A stretch of DNA of 64,000 nt, taken from positions 1 through 64,000 of the forward strand of contig WKFN01000008.1 in assembly GCA_014872805.1 (NCBI GenBank), in the 5' to 3' direction. This DNA comes from Opacimonas sp014872805. Its GTDB lineage: Bacteria > Pseudomonadota > Gammaproteobacteria > Enterobacterales > Alteromonadaceae. The notes beneath the pieces were generated by a model. The model searched no databases. It was given only the letters and a program-made list of their open reading frames with translations, and was not told the origin of the DNA. Below, piece after piece: positions 1 through 8,828 of this stretch (the stretch's first letter is position 1; each line of letters opens with the position of its first letter). Both the position numbers and the translations under genes were made by a program.

Positions 1-51
1 AGTTCACTGAATTATTTATCGCCAAAAGAGTTTGTTGAACAGGCAGCTTAA
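1..51 (+). CDS. IS3-family transposase OrfB, C-terminal end (partial)
   Basis: The first 16 codons of the window read SSLNYLSPKEFVEQAA and then a TAA stop. This matches the end of the integrase-core transposases of IS3-type elements, where a His-Ser-x-Leu-x-Tyr-x-Ser/Thr-Pro-x-Glu-Phe/Tyr pattern is typical just before the C-terminus. The rest of the gene lies left of the window, so the DDE catalytic residues cannot be seen. It could also be an isolated fragment of an old insertion. Confidence 0.6.
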   Translation, partial: SSLNYLSPKEFVEQAA

Positions 52-101
52 TTAATAATTTCTCATCAAAGAAGTGGTATTAATTAAGGGAGAAGGTCAT
101 C
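1..101 (+). mobile_element. Right end of an IS3-family insertion sequence (boundary uncertain)
   Basis: About 50 bases follow the transposase stop before unrelated intergenic DNA near orn. The segment GGGAGAAGGTCA at 90-101 would read TGACCTTCTCCC from the outside, a plausible IS3-type terminal inverted repeat starting with TGA. The left end is outside the window, so neither the repeat nor a target duplication can be confirmed. The boundary at about 101 is inferred. Confidence 0.35.
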
Positions 102-139
102 AGGGATACAAAATGTACAATAGTTACCTAAAATTCGTA

Positions 140-691
140 CTAAATTTTAAATACATGTTTGCGATAATGAATCAGTTCGGCAATGGACTCGCGGATATCA
201 TCTAAGGCCAAATGCACGCTTTTTTTGAAAACCTGTTCCACAATCTCTGGTTGCCATCGACGAGTCAGTTCTTTGATGGTCGATACATCGATGTTGCGAT
301 AATGGCAGTAACCTTCAAGGCTAGGCATATATTCAGCCATGAAGCGGCGATCTTGACCAATACTATTACCACACAAAGGCGACTGTTGTGGACCAACCCA
401 TTGCTTAACAAAATCCAAGGTGATCTCCTCTGCATCGGATACAGAATATTCGCTCTCTCGACAGCGTTGAGTCAAACCCGTTGCACCATGAGTTTTGATA
501 CACCATTGGTTCATGTTGTCCAAAATATCATCAGATTGATGAATCGCTACAACTGGACCTTCGGCAAGGATATTTAGATCTTTATCGGTAATAATGGTTG
601 CGATTTCTAATACGACACATTCTTTAGGGTCGAGTCCGGTCATTTCCATATCAATCCAAATTAAATTATCCGAAGAAAGTACTGCGGTCAT
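140..691 (-). CDS. orn: Oligoribonuclease
   Basis: This 3'-to-5' exoribonuclease degrades di- to pentanucleotides, including pGpG from c-di-GMP turnover, in the cytoplasm. At 183 residues it has the usual length. The DEDDh exonuclease signature is complete: the WIDMEMTGLD block gives D14 and E16, CGNSIGQDRRF supplies the middle aspartate, and HLALDD near the C-terminus supplies H160 and D165. It is divergent from rsgA with a 90-base gap, the arrangement found in many gammaproteobacteria. The ATG start at 691 leaves a short N-terminus comparable to that of E. coli Orn. Confidence 0.96.
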   Translation of the reverse strand: MTAVLSSDNLIWIDMEMTGLDPKECVVLEIATIITDKDLNILAEGPVVAIHQSDDILDNMNQWCIKTHGATGLTQRCRESEYSVSDAEEITLDFVKQWVGPQQSPLCGNSIGQDRRFMAEYMPSLEGYCHYRNIDVSTIKELTRRWQPEIVEQVFKKSVHLALDDIRESIAELIHYRKHVFKI

Positions 692-781
692 ACAAAAAAT
701 TCCTATATCAGAGTAGCATTAGCATTATAGCTAGCTTAACGGTAATATATAATCAGTTTTTAATTTATCTTGTAATATTTC

Positions 782-1807
782 GTGGCCAAAAAACCAAAAC
801 TCAGCGACCGTCAACGCCGTCAGATTGCGCATAATCGGCGCAAAAAACAAGCCGCTCCGAAGCTCGATGTCGCCCACCTTGGCCCACTTACGACGGGTAA
901 AGTCGTTAGTCGCTTTGGCAAGCAAGCCATTGTAAGAGATCCGCAAGATAACCAAGTACAAGTTCACATTCGCCGAACGATTGATTCAGTAGTATGCGGC
1001 GATGACGTGCACTTTTATCCTCCCTCCAGCCCCGCAAGTAGCGACTTGGGCGTAATTGAGCTGGTTGAGGAGCGACAATCTGTACTCACACGGCCAGATT
1101 TTTATGATGGAGTCAAACCCATTGCGGCCAATATCGACCAAATCATCATTGTCAGCTCCATCGTGCCCACCCTGTCGCCCCATATCATTGACCGCTATAT
1201 AGTCGCTTGTGAAGACGTCCATATCACACCCATTATCGTCATTAATAAAGTGGAATTACTCGATGACGAAGACTTTGCCATGGTGGAAGAAATGACCCAA
1301 GTGTATCGAGATATCGGCTACCAGGTATTGTACACCTCATGTAAAGCCAATATTGGCATTATGGAGTTAGCGGATTTATTGGTCGATAAGATCAGTGTGT
1401 TTGTCGGACAGTCTGGAGTTGGCAAAAGCTCATTAGTCAATGCTCTATTGCCGGAATCTGAAGAGTTAGTTGGCGATGTTTCGGCCAATTCAGGATTAGG
1501 TCAACACACCACAACCGCTGCCAAGCTCATTCCATTTGCAAAAGGTGGGGAGCTGATTGATTCCCCTGGAGTACGTGAATTTGCCTTGTGGCACCTACAT
1601 GAAGAACAAATTACTCAGGGTTTTATCGAATTCAGGGAGTATTTGGGTGGCTGTAAATTTCGCGACTGCAAGCACCGAGACGACCCTGGATGCTTGTTAC
1701 GGCAAGCTGTTGAAAATGGCGATATCGATCCTGAGCGCTTTGCCAGCTATCACAAAATCCTTGAGTCTATGTCAGACAAACGTCCTAATTTTGCAAAGGA
1801 TTTTTAA
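782..1807 (+). CDS. rsgA: Ribosome small subunit-dependent GTPase A
   Basis: RsgA is a late 30S-subunit assembly GTPase. The protein (341 residues) shows the circularly permuted GTPase order: a basic N-terminus, an OB-fold, G4 (NKVE, 155-158), G1/P-loop (GQSGVGKSS, 209-217), G3 (DSPG), then a C-terminal zinc knuckle of the CxxxxCxHxxxxxC kind (CKFRDCKHRDDPGC). The start is GTG at 782, chosen because the Met-Ala-Lys-Lys-rich N-terminus is typical of the family. No good Shine-Dalgarno sequence precedes it. psd follows 57 bases later, so the two may be cotranscribed. Confidence 0.96.
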   Translation: MAKKPKLSDRQRRQIAHNRRKKQAAPKLDVAHLGPLTTGKVVSRFGKQAIVRDPQDNQVQVHIRRTIDSVVCGDDVHFYPPSSPASSDLGVIELVEERQSVLTRPDFYDGVKPIAANIDQIIIVSSIVPTLSPHIIDRYIVACEDVHITPIIVINKVELLDDEDFAMVEEMTQVYRDIGYQVLYTSCKANIGIMELADLLVDKISVFVGQSGVGKSSLVNALLPESEELVGDVSANSGLGQHTTTAAKLIPFAKGGELIDSPGVREFALWHLHEEQITQGFIEFREYLGGCKFRDCKHRDDPGCLLRQAVENGDIDPERFASYHKILESMSDKRPNFAKDF

Positions 1808-1864
1808 TTCTTTCTGCGTCAAATCCATGTACAATATGTGCTCTTATTTATGGAGAAAAACACC

Positions 1865-2737
1865 GTGCTGGATTGGTTCAAAGTTCGTTTACAGTATATT
1901 CTACCGAAACACGCTTTATCGCGCTTAGTCGGCAAATTTGCCGCTGGCGAATATGGCAAGGTCACCACAGCTGTGATCAAAGCATTCATCAAGCAATTTA
2001 ATGTGGATATGCGTGAAGCTAAATACGAAGATCCAGCTCACTACTCCAGTTTCAATGCTTTTTTTACTCGTGAACTCAAAGACGGTTTACGCTCTTTTTC
2101 TGACGATACAAATGAACTCGGTCATGCTGTCGACGGTACTGTCAGTCAATGTGGTCCAATCCAGGGCGAACAGATTTTTCAAGCCAAAGGACATCACTAC
2201 AGTCTAACAGCATTACTCGGCGGGGATGCAAAATTGGCCGCACCATTCAAAGGCGGGGATTTTGCGACTATTTACTTGTCACCTCGTGACTATCACCGGA
2301 TTCACATGCCATTGACAGGCAAGCTTACCGATATGGTGTACGTGCCTGGCGAGCTTTTCTCGGTGAACCCTCTGACTGCTGAGAACGTGCCTGGGTTGTT
2401 TGCTCGCAATGAGCGTGTGGTGGCTATGTTTGATACTGCCATTGGTAAAGTCGCTATTGTCCTCGTGGGGGCGACCATCGTTGCAAGCATCGAAACATCC
2501 TGGGCGGGTACTGTGACACCACCTGCCGGCAAAAACGTCACCCATTGGCAATACACAGACAATGCCGGAGATAGTATCATGCTACAAAAAGGTGAAGAAA
2601 TGGGCTTATTCAAGTTGGGCTCTACGATTGTCGTGTGTTTTGAACCAAACCGTGTCGATTTGCGCGATTTAAGTGCCGGTCAAGTGACTCGTTTAGGTGA
2701 AACCTTCGCCACCATCCAAAATACTGACACTAAGTAA
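1865..2737 (+). CDS. psd: Phosphatidylserine decarboxylase proenzyme
   Basis: Psd converts phosphatidylserine to phosphatidylethanolamine at the inner membrane. The protein self-cleaves at an LGST motif, present here with Ser at about residue 253, to give the pyruvoyl alpha chain. The start chosen is GTG at 1865, preceded by GGAG at a nine-base distance. It gives VLDWFKVRLQYILPK, which aligns with the E. coli N-terminus. A longer reading from 1838 adds nine residues without support. YLSPRDYHRIHMP and the VPG.LFSVN segment are family hallmarks. The DMT transporter gene starts a few bases after the stop. Confidence 0.95.
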   Translation: MLDWFKVRLQYILPKHALSRLVGKFAAGEYGKVTTAVIKAFIKQFNVDMREAKYEDPAHYSSFNAFFTRELKDGLRSFSDDTNELGHAVDGTVSQCGPIQGEQIFQAKGHHYSLTALLGGDAKLAAPFKGGDFATIYLSPRDYHRIHMPLTGKLTDMVYVPGELFSVNPLTAENVPGLFARNERVVAMFDTAIGKVAIVLVGATIVASIETSWAGTVTPPAGKNVTHWQYTDNAGDSIMLQKGEEMGLFKLGSTIVVCFEPNRVDLRDLSAGQVTRLGETFATIQNTDTK

Positions 2738-2742
2738 TATTG

Positions 2743-3618
2743 ATGGATCCCGTTAAACGCAGTCTTTATTCACTTCACTTTACAGTGATGTTGTTGGGTG
2801 GTACTGCCTTATTTTCGCAAATCATTCCGTTAAGCGCCCTAGACATCACTATCGGTCGATCGATCTTCGCCTGTTTATTTTTGTACGCTCTCATTAAGCT
2901 CATGGGTGAGTCTTGGCGCTTGGACAATCGTCGTGATTATTGGGTGGGTGCCGGATTGGGTGTGATTATGGCAGTCCACTGGATCACCTACTTTGCTGCG
3001 ATGCAATATGCGGGTGTATCCGTTGGTATAATTGCGCTATTTACGTTTCCAGTTATCACGGTGTTGCTCGAACCATTTTTTGAAAAAATTCGACTGATTT
3101 GGCAAGATGTTATCAGCGCCATCGTCGTCTTCCTTGGGATCATGTTGATCGTCCCAGAAAACAACCTCGATAATGACATTACCATGGGTGTTGCCGTTGG
3201 GGTCTTTTCTGCGTTGTTATACGCCTTGCGTAATTTGTTACATCGACAGTATTTTTCGCATTACAGTGGTGCCAAAGCAATGAGTTATCAAACTTTGGTT
3301 GTCTCAGCGTGCTTAATTGGATTCACCTCAGAAGAAATGCTGAATATGTCCGGACATTCTTTGCTATTACTGTTCGTATTAGGCACTTTATTTACTGCCG
3401 TACCACACGCGATGGTTGCCGCTTGTTTACAACACCTACGCGCCAAGACATTTTCACTGGTTGCTTGTATGCAACCGTTTTATGGAGTGATTTTGGCTAT
3501 TTTGTTGCTCGGCGAACAGCCTAACTGGCAAACCTACATTGGTGGTCTTTTAATTGTTGCGGCAGCGGTGTATGAAACCATCATAACGGGTAAACGTCAT
3601 GCAGATACTCGCACATAG
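2743..3618 (+). CDS. DMT-family (EamA) permease
   Basis: This is an inner-membrane transporter of the drug/metabolite superfamily with about ten hydrophobic segments arranged as two EamA repeats (roughly residues 10-140 and 150-282). Substrates of this family are usually small metabolites exported by proton exchange, and nothing here identifies which. The ATG at 2743 is preferred to the overlapping TTG at 2740. The gene sits between psd (5-base gap) and a glycerophosphodiesterase that overlaps its last 20 bases, so the three probably share a transcript with a phospholipid theme. Confidence 0.85.
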   Translation: MDPVKRSLYSLHFTVMLLGGTALFSQIIPLSALDITIGRSIFACLFLYALIKLMGESWRLDNRRDYWVGAGLGVIMAVHWITYFAAMQYAGVSVGIIALFTFPVITVLLEPFFEKIRLIWQDVISAIVVFLGIMLIVPENNLDNDITMGVAVGVFSALLYALRNLLHRQYFSHYSGAKAMSYQTLVVSACLIGFTSEEMLNMSGHSLLLLFVLGTLFTAVPHAMVAACLQHLRAKTFSLVACMQPFYGVILAILLLGEQPNWQTYIGGLLIVAAAVYETIITGKRHADTRT

Positions 3619-4273
3619 GGGAGCTTCAAAGCGCTTTTTAGAAAATTCGATGGAAGCGTTTCGCTCTGCCATCAGCAGTGGTTGTGATGGAATAGAATTT
3701 GATGTGCATTTTTGTAACGGGCAAGCGCTGATCATCCACGATACAAACTTATTGCGTACGCATAAGGTGGATGTGAATATAACCGAACTCAATGAAACGC
3801 TCCGACAACAATATCGAATCCCTACCTTGACACAAGTAATGGCATTATTTCCACCGGATTTGATTATTAATATCGAAGTCAAAAGCTGTGATGATGTCCC
3901 GTTTATGCAAGAATATATGGCAAAGTTATCTCACTTAGGTTTATTCGGTGAACATGTAGTCCTATCGTCGTTCGATAAACGCCTTTTAGAGCATCTGCAA
4001 TGCATCAAACTACCTGTGAAGTGGGGATGGTTATCTGAAGATAGTCATCTGGAGCTGCCATCAATCCCTGGAGACATTATTCATGATATTGTCGGGATCA
4101 GTTCTGAAATAGCCACTGCACAACGCATTACTACTATTAAGCAAACTGGTAAATCCGTATGGGTCTTTACCTTAGATGAACCTGCTCAATGGGAGGATAT
4201 GCTTCAGCTTGGCGTTGACGGATACTTTACCAACACACCACACGAAGCCGTTAACTGGTTTAATGCCCGTTAA
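3599..4273 (+). CDS. Cytosolic glycerophosphodiester phosphodiesterase (GDPD family)
   Basis: It hydrolyses glycerophosphodiesters, the deacylation products of phospholipids, to glycerol-3-phosphate and an alcohol. The TIM-barrel GDPD signature is present: AHRG at residues 5-8, ENS, GIEFDVHF (metal-binding Glu/Asp) and IHD. No signal peptide is visible, and the 224-residue length fits UgpQ-type cytoplasmic enzymes rather than periplasmic GlpQ. The start overlaps the end of the EamA gene by 20 bases, and the end overlaps the convergent merC-like gene by 4 bases. Confidence 0.88.
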   Translation: MQILAHRGASKRFLENSMEAFRSAISSGCDGIEFDVHFCNGQALIIHDTNLLRTHKVDVNITELNETLRQQYRIPTLTQVMALFPPDLIINIEVKSCDDVPFMQEYMAKLSHLGLFGEHVVLSSFDKRLLEHLQCIKLPVKWGWLSEDSHLELPSIPGDIIHDIVGISSEIATAQRITTIKQTGKSVWVFTLDEPAQWEDMLQLGVDGYFTNTPHEAVNWFNAR

Positions 4274-4680
4274 GAGGGGCTAGCAACCTTACTGCCACAT
4301 CCTTTACACGCTTTGCACAGGCGAATATTAAGTATGTGAGAAGCGATAATCAACACTGCACCAACGGTCACTACTAATGGTTCAAAGTGATGTCCAAACA
4401 TATCTTTTTGCCAATAGATAAAACCGCCCATGGCTAATGAATAAATAGGATACAATTGTCTATGGTACTTATAAAATCCGATAAACAAAGCAATAAAGCC
4501 GACCGCAATTGAGAGTAACAAAACCAGACGCTCAAACCATTCTTCGGCAAAAAATGAACCGGCAAGCAATGGCACTAAAGGAAGAATAACAGGCACCGCA
4601 ATACAATGAAGGGCACACAAGCTGGTGAGCCATACACCCACTTGGTCTATCCGATTGTCTTTGCTAAATATGAAACGCAT
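4270..4680 (-). CDS. MerC-domain membrane protein
   Basis: This 136-residue protein has four hydrophobic helices. The first carries the MerC cysteine pair in SLCALHCIAVP (C22 and C26). A second cluster, CKACKGCG, lies in the cytoplasmic tail. MerC proteins transport Hg(II) across the inner membrane, but no merR, merA, merT or merP accompanies this copy. Many marine proteobacteria carry such a lone MerC-fold protein with an unproven role, possibly another metal. It is convergent with the GDPD gene, overlapping by 4 bases. The upstream region (4700-4740) holds short imperfect palindromes, including AGTGATCACT at 4729-4738. Confidence 0.82.
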   Translation of the reverse strand: MRFIFSKDNRIDQVGVWLTSLCALHCIAVPVILPLVPLLAGSFFAEEWFERLVLLLSIAVGFIALFIGFYKYHRQLYPIYSLAMGGFIYWQKDMFGHHFEPLVVTVGAVLIIASHILNIRLCKACKGCGSKVASPS

Positions 4681-4754
4681 TTTTAAAGTGACTTACCATA
4701 CAATTGCTATATTGTAACATCATAATAAAGTGATCACTAACTTATTTTTTTAGG

Positions 4755-5275
4755 TTATGGAGTCAGGTACACATAGATAGGTGTTCGTTCTTGTGTTTGG
4801 GTTACTGCAAGGTTGTTATTTTCGATTGACTCACGCAATGCAACATATTCAGAAATACTGACTAACAAAGGAGAGTTGCCTAGATCTTGTGAGGGTATCA
4901 ACGACTCCATTGGCATGTGGATCATGATGTCGCGGTTACCCTGCTTAGCAATATTTGCCTGCTAAGTAGCAAAGTCTGAATCTGGCAAAATGGAAAAAGC
5001 GACTTCACCAGGCAAGCTTTGCAAACGTGTATCGCTTGAACGACGTCCAACATCATCAATGATTATGGCGATCTTAGGTAACTCGAAGCCCGCTCCTGAG
5101 CTTGAATTGGGCTGATCATTAAAATACCTAATCCATAACATATCCGAAACTGAGTGAGTATGTAATCAATTTGTGCTTGGGTATTTGCTTCCCAGAATCG
5201 CATCAACGTCAATATAGTCCAACCCAGAACGCTTAAAACAACTAAAAAAATAGGAATGTTTAACGAGTAAACCAT
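4755..5275 (-). pseudogene. yibQ: Decayed yibQ (divergent polysaccharide deacetylase)
   Basis: The reading starts at ATG 5275, overlapping the end of envC, and encodes an N-terminal membrane anchor. It then stops at 5063 in its own frame. Another frame carries the family core LPKIAIIIDDVG (about 5043-5081), so at least one frameshift lies upstream of about 5100. That frame has a TAG at 4962-4964. It continues with GNRDIMIHMPMES, the family's GxxVMLHxPMEP-like block, and ends at TAA 4755. The total is about 170 codons against roughly 250-300 usual, so an internal or 3' deletion is also likely. Position after gpmM-envC matches E. coli. Confidence 0.85.
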
Positions 5276-6393
5276 TGTTTTGGATTCAGAGGAATGCCTT
5301 TGTGTCTGAGTTCAAAGTAGAGATTTGGCTTACTCTGGCCGCCACTTTGTCCCATAAGCGCAATGGTCTCACCGCGATTTACGGGGTCACCTACAGACTT
5401 TAATAGCGCTTGATTATGACCGTAAACCGTCATATACCCAGCCCCGTGATCCACAACTAGAACCAAGCCAAAACCGCGCAACCAATCTGCGAACAGGACC
5501 TTGCCGTTCGCAACCGATGTAATCGAGGTTCCAGAATCGCCGTTTATAACAACACCTTTCCACTTGAGCTGCCCTTCCCGACGTTTACCAAAATGGTACT
5601 GAACAACTCCATCCGCTGGGATTGTTAAACCACCTTTAAAATTGGCTAAGCCCACAAGAGACTCGCTCAATGTTTGTTTTCTAGTTGCTTCGGCTATGGC
5701 TTGAGTTAGTTTTTGTTCGTCGATTTGCAATCGCTCAATCCGAGCAATATCAGAATCTATTTGTGCTTGCAGAGCATCTAGTGATTTTTGTCTGGCTAAC
5801 TGCTCACTGGCTAGTTCAATAGACTGGCCTTCTAACCTTGCTAATAAGCGCATGGTGCGTTCTTGCTCAACCTCTAGTGCTTGCTCTACTTTTTGAATCC
5901 GGGCAATCCCTTGGCGGAACTCATCTATCGCGGTTTTGCGATCTTTATAAATGTACTGGTAGTAAGTCAACATTCGCTCAAGTTCTGCAATGTCTTGTTG
6001 ATTAAAAATCATCTTTGCCAAATCGTAATCACCCGCGACAAACGCTGAACGAATTTGTTGGCCTAAATGGTCTCGTTGAATGACCAGTGCATTTTTTAGT
6101 GCAGCTATTTCTTGCTCAAACGTCTTTATCTGGGCGTTATTTTGTTTGATTGCAAGATTAATTTGATTGAGTTCTTTGGCAATATTACTGATTTTTTTTT
6201 CTTGTCTTTGCAGCGTATCTAAGATTTCATCGCGTTTGGCTTCGCGAGCCGCTTTCTGTTTTTGCACTTCCGCAATTTGTTGTTGGATATTTTCTAAATC
6301 AGCTTGTTGAGCAAATACTTGAGGAATACCAGCATACAGGCAGGCAAGCGCAATGACACCTGCCTTCATGATGCCTGTCGCCACTATCCTCAC
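5260..6393 (-). CDS. envC: Murein hydrolase activator EnvC
   Basis: EnvC is a periplasmic coiled-coil protein that activates the amidases AmiA/AmiB at the division site. A signal peptide (MKAGVIALACLYAGIPQVFA from the internal ATG at 6369) is followed by long coiled coils (about residues 30-240) and a C-terminal LytM/M23 domain. The domain is degenerate, with YGHNQ and LYFELR in place of the zinc ligands, as in known EnvC activators. The longest reading starts at GTG 6393. GTG 6384 (AGGGG eight bases upstream) or ATG 6369 are plausible true starts. It lies 2 bases after gpmM and overlaps the yibQ remnant. Confidence 0.93.
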   Translation of the reverse strand: MRIVATGIMKAGVIALACLYAGIPQVFAQQADLENIQQQIAEVQKQKAAREAKRDEILDTLQRQEKKISNIAKELNQINLAIKQNNAQIKTFEQEIAALKNALVIQRDHLGQQIRSAFVAGDYDLAKMIFNQQDIAELERMLTYYQYIYKDRKTAIDEFRQGIARIQKVEQALEVEQERTMRLLARLEGQSIELASEQLARQKSLDALQAQIDSDIARIERLQIDEQKLTQAIAEATRKQTLSESLVGLANFKGGLTIPADGVVQYHFGKRREGQLKWKGVVINGDSGTSITSVANGKVLFADWLRGFGLVLVVDHGAGYMTVYGHNQALLKSVGDPVNRGETIALMGQSGGQSKPNLYFELRHKGIPLNPKQWFTR

Positions 6394-6395
6394 CC

Positions 6396-7931
6396 CTATT
6401 CCGCTAGGGTGACGATAGGGGTACCGGTCATTTCGGTGGGCTGCTCCATACCTAAAAGATGTAACATAGTAGGCGCTACATCACTGAGTGTGCCACCGGT
6501 TCTAGCCTCAGCTTTTCGACCATAATATATGAAAGGCACTGGCTCACTGGTATGTGCCGTATGCGCTTGTCCGGTGTTTGGATCCTGCATCTGCTCAGCA
6601 TTACCATGATCAGCCGTAATCAGACATTCACCACCCACTTCAGCTAACGCGGCAAGCACACGACCAATAGCTGTATCAACAGCTTCGCACGCTTTTACAG
6701 CGGCATCAAAATTACCAGTATGCCCAACCATATCGCCATTCGGAAAGTTACAAATGATCACATCGTGACGCTTATTTTTGATCGCATCGACCAACTCGTC
6801 AGTTAACTTAACTGAGTTCATCTCTGGTTGTAAATCATACGTAGCCACATCTGGTGACGGAATTAACACGCGCTGCTCACCATTAAATTCATCTTCTTTA
6901 CCTCCAGAGAAAAAGAAGGTCACATGGGCAAATTTCTCTGTTTCAGAAATACGTAATTGAGTCTTGTCATGCTTAGCTAACCATTCGCCAAGTACATTCG
7001 TGAGTTTTTCCGGAGGAAAGGCACATGGGTTAGTAAGGTTACTTTCGTATTCGGTTAACATAACAAAGTCGCATAGCGCTATTTTGTCATCACGTGCAAA
7101 GCCAGTAAATTCGTCATCCACAAAGGTGTGTGCGAGTTGCCTTGCGCGGTCCGCACGGAAGTTCATGAAGATGACTGCATCTCCAGCATCCATTGTGACG
7201 GCTTCGCCAATCACAGTGGCTTTGACAAACTCGTCATTTTCATCGCGTTCATACGCAGACACCAAACCAGCCACAGCATTATCGGCTTGATAAGCACCTT
7301 CCCCTTTGGTTAAAAGCTGATAAGCTGCTGCAACTCGCTCCCAGCGATTGTCACGATCCATCGCAAAGTATCTACCTACAATAGTAGCGGTTCGACCGAC
7401 ACCAACTTCCGCAAACACCTCGTCAGCTTTTTGCAGACTGGCTTGAGCTGAACGAGGCGGCGTATCACGTCCATCTAAGAAGCCGTGCAAATAGATGTGC
7501 TGTGCGCCACGTTGAGCGGCTAAGCGAATCGCTGCAAATATGTGGTCTTCATGCGAATGCACGCCACCTGGTGATAATAAACCCATGATGTGCACGGCTT
7601 TGTTTTGGGCAACCGCTTTATCAATCGCCCCAGTTAACGCCGGATTTTGAGCAAAATCCCCATCTGCAATGCTTTTAGTGATCTTAGTAAAGTCCTGATA
7701 CACAACCCGCCCAGCGCCAAGATTGACATGGCCAACTTCTGAGTTACCCATTTGACCATCAGGTAAACCCACATCGAGCCCAGAACCTGATATAAGAGTG
7801 TTTGGATAGCTCTGAGTCAACTCATCTAATACTGGAGTGTTTGCTGCCAAAATTGCATTGTTTTCAGGATCTTCTCGATATCCCCAGCCGTCCAAAATTA
7901 ACAGTGCCAGGGGTGCCTTTAGTTGACTCAT
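6396..7931 (-). CDS. gpmM: 2,3-bisphosphoglycerate-independent phosphoglycerate mutase
   Basis: This cytoplasmic glycolytic enzyme interconverts 3- and 2-phosphoglycerate using two Mn(II) ions and a phosphoserine. At 511 residues it has the family length. The metal-binding LDGWG block is at 12-17. The catalytic serine is S64 in PDGQMGNSEVGH. The C-terminal alkaline-phosphatase-like metal site (ITADHGNAE, HTAHT) is intact. It is the first gene of a leftward gpmM-envC-yibQ unit and is divergent from the yibN-like gene across 160 bases. Confidence 0.97.
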   Translation of the reverse strand: MSQLKAPLALLILDGWGYREDPENNAILAANTPVLDELTQSYPNTLISGSGLDVGLPDGQMGNSEVGHVNLGAGRVVYQDFTKITKSIADGDFAQNPALTGAIDKAVAQNKAVHIMGLLSPGGVHSHEDHIFAAIRLAAQRGAQHIYLHGFLDGRDTPPRSAQASLQKADEVFAEVGVGRTATIVGRYFAMDRDNRWERVAAAYQLLTKGEGAYQADNAVAGLVSAYERDENDEFVKATVIGEAVTMDAGDAVIFMNFRADRARQLAHTFVDDEFTGFARDDKIALCDFVMLTEYESNLTNPCAFPPEKLTNVLGEWLAKHDKTQLRISETEKFAHVTFFFSGGKEDEFNGEQRVLIPSPDVATYDLQPEMNSVKLTDELVDAIKNKRHDVIICNFPNGDMVGHTGNFDAAVKACEAVDTAIGRVLAALAEVGGECLITADHGNAEQMQDPNTGQAHTAHTSEPVPFIYYGRKAEARTGGTLSDVAPTMLHLLGMEQPTEMTGTPIVTLAE

Positions 7932-8091
7932 GCTCGCCTCAAATAATATAAAAAAATATCAAAACTTCAGTACATATAAAATACCATTTTTTCCAGATTG
8001 GGAAAAGACACATTATCGGCACTAGTCAAATCAATGAGATGCGTTATACTGTGCGTCGTTTTTTATTTTAATACATGAAATAGGGTTATTC

Positions 8092-8517
8092 ATGGACCAA
8101 CTTATCGAGTTTGCTACCGCTAACGCATTATTATCTGGGATCTGGCTAGCACTAATCGCACTTCTTTTATACACCTTTATTGCGCCGTTACTTTCTCCAG
8201 TGAAAAATCTGACCACGCACGAAGTCACTCAAAAAATCAACAAAGAGGACGCCGTTATTCTTGATATCCGAAAACCAGAAGAGTTCAAAAAAGGCCACAT
8301 TACTGGAGCGCGTCAACTCAAGGCTGATGAAATAAATCAAGCCAACTTTACCAAGCTTGAAAAGTACAAAAACACCCCCATTATTGTCGTATGTCCTTAT
8401 GGTATGAATGCTGGCAAAACAGCTAACAAATTAGCTAAAGCCGGTTTTTCACAAGCTTTCATATTAAAAGGCGGCATGGAAGCTTGGTCGAGCGCCAACT
8501 TACCGGTAACCAAATAA
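8092..8517 (+). CDS. Membrane-anchored rhodanese-domain protein (YibN type)
   Basis: An N-terminal transmembrane helix (about residues 15-35) is followed by a single rhodanese domain (45-140). The active-site loop is CPYGMNAG with the sulfur-accepting cysteine at C101, so persulfide transfer is possible. The physiological acceptor is unknown. The family equivalent in E. coli, yibN, occupies the same place before grxC and secB. The gap to grxC is 27 bases with AAGAGA before the next ATG, suggesting one transcript for yibN-grxC-secB-gpsA. Confidence 0.88.
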   Translation: MDQLIEFATANALLSGIWLALIALLLYTFIAPLLSPVKNLTTHEVTQKINKEDAVILDIRKPEEFKKGHITGARQLKADEINQANFTKLEKYKNTPIIVVCPYGMNAGKTANKLAKAGFSQAFILKGGMEAWSSANLPVTK

Positions 8518-8544
8518 CCTTGCAGACAACGACAAGAGAACATC

Positions 8545-8799
8545 ATGGCTAAAATCGAACTCTACACCAAAGATTACTGTCCTTACTGCAAGCACGCTTT
8601 GGCTTTATTAGCCAGTAAAGGAGTTGAGGTGAGCAACATTGAAATCCAAGCAGAACCAGATCAACGAGTTGTGATGATTGAACGCGCTGGTGGACGCACT
8701 ACTGTGCCGCAAATCTTTATTAACGATCAACACATTGGCGGATGTGACGACCTTTTTGCGCTTGATGCTCAGGGTAAGTTAGACCCGCTATTAGCGTAA
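8545..8799 (+). CDS. grxC: Glutaredoxin 3
   Basis: GrxC is a small dithiol glutaredoxin that uses glutathione to reduce protein disulfides and ribonucleotide reductase. The CPYC redox motif is at residues 12-15. The cis-proline block TVPQIFIN and the GGCDD glutathione-binding motif follow. The length (84 residues) is standard for the family. It lies between the rhodanese gene and secB in the conserved order. Confidence 0.96.
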   Translation: MAKIELYTKDYCPYCKHALALLASKGVEVSNIEIQAEPDQRVVMIERAGGRTTVPQIFINDQHIGGCDDLFALDAQGKLDPLLA

Positions 8800-8828
8800 T
8801 TTAATACTTTAAACATTTAGGAATTCTC

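Noticed and set aside
5260..6393. EnvC as an active M23 endopeptidase
   Set aside because: The LytM domain lacks the zinc-binding residues, as expected for the EnvC activator class.
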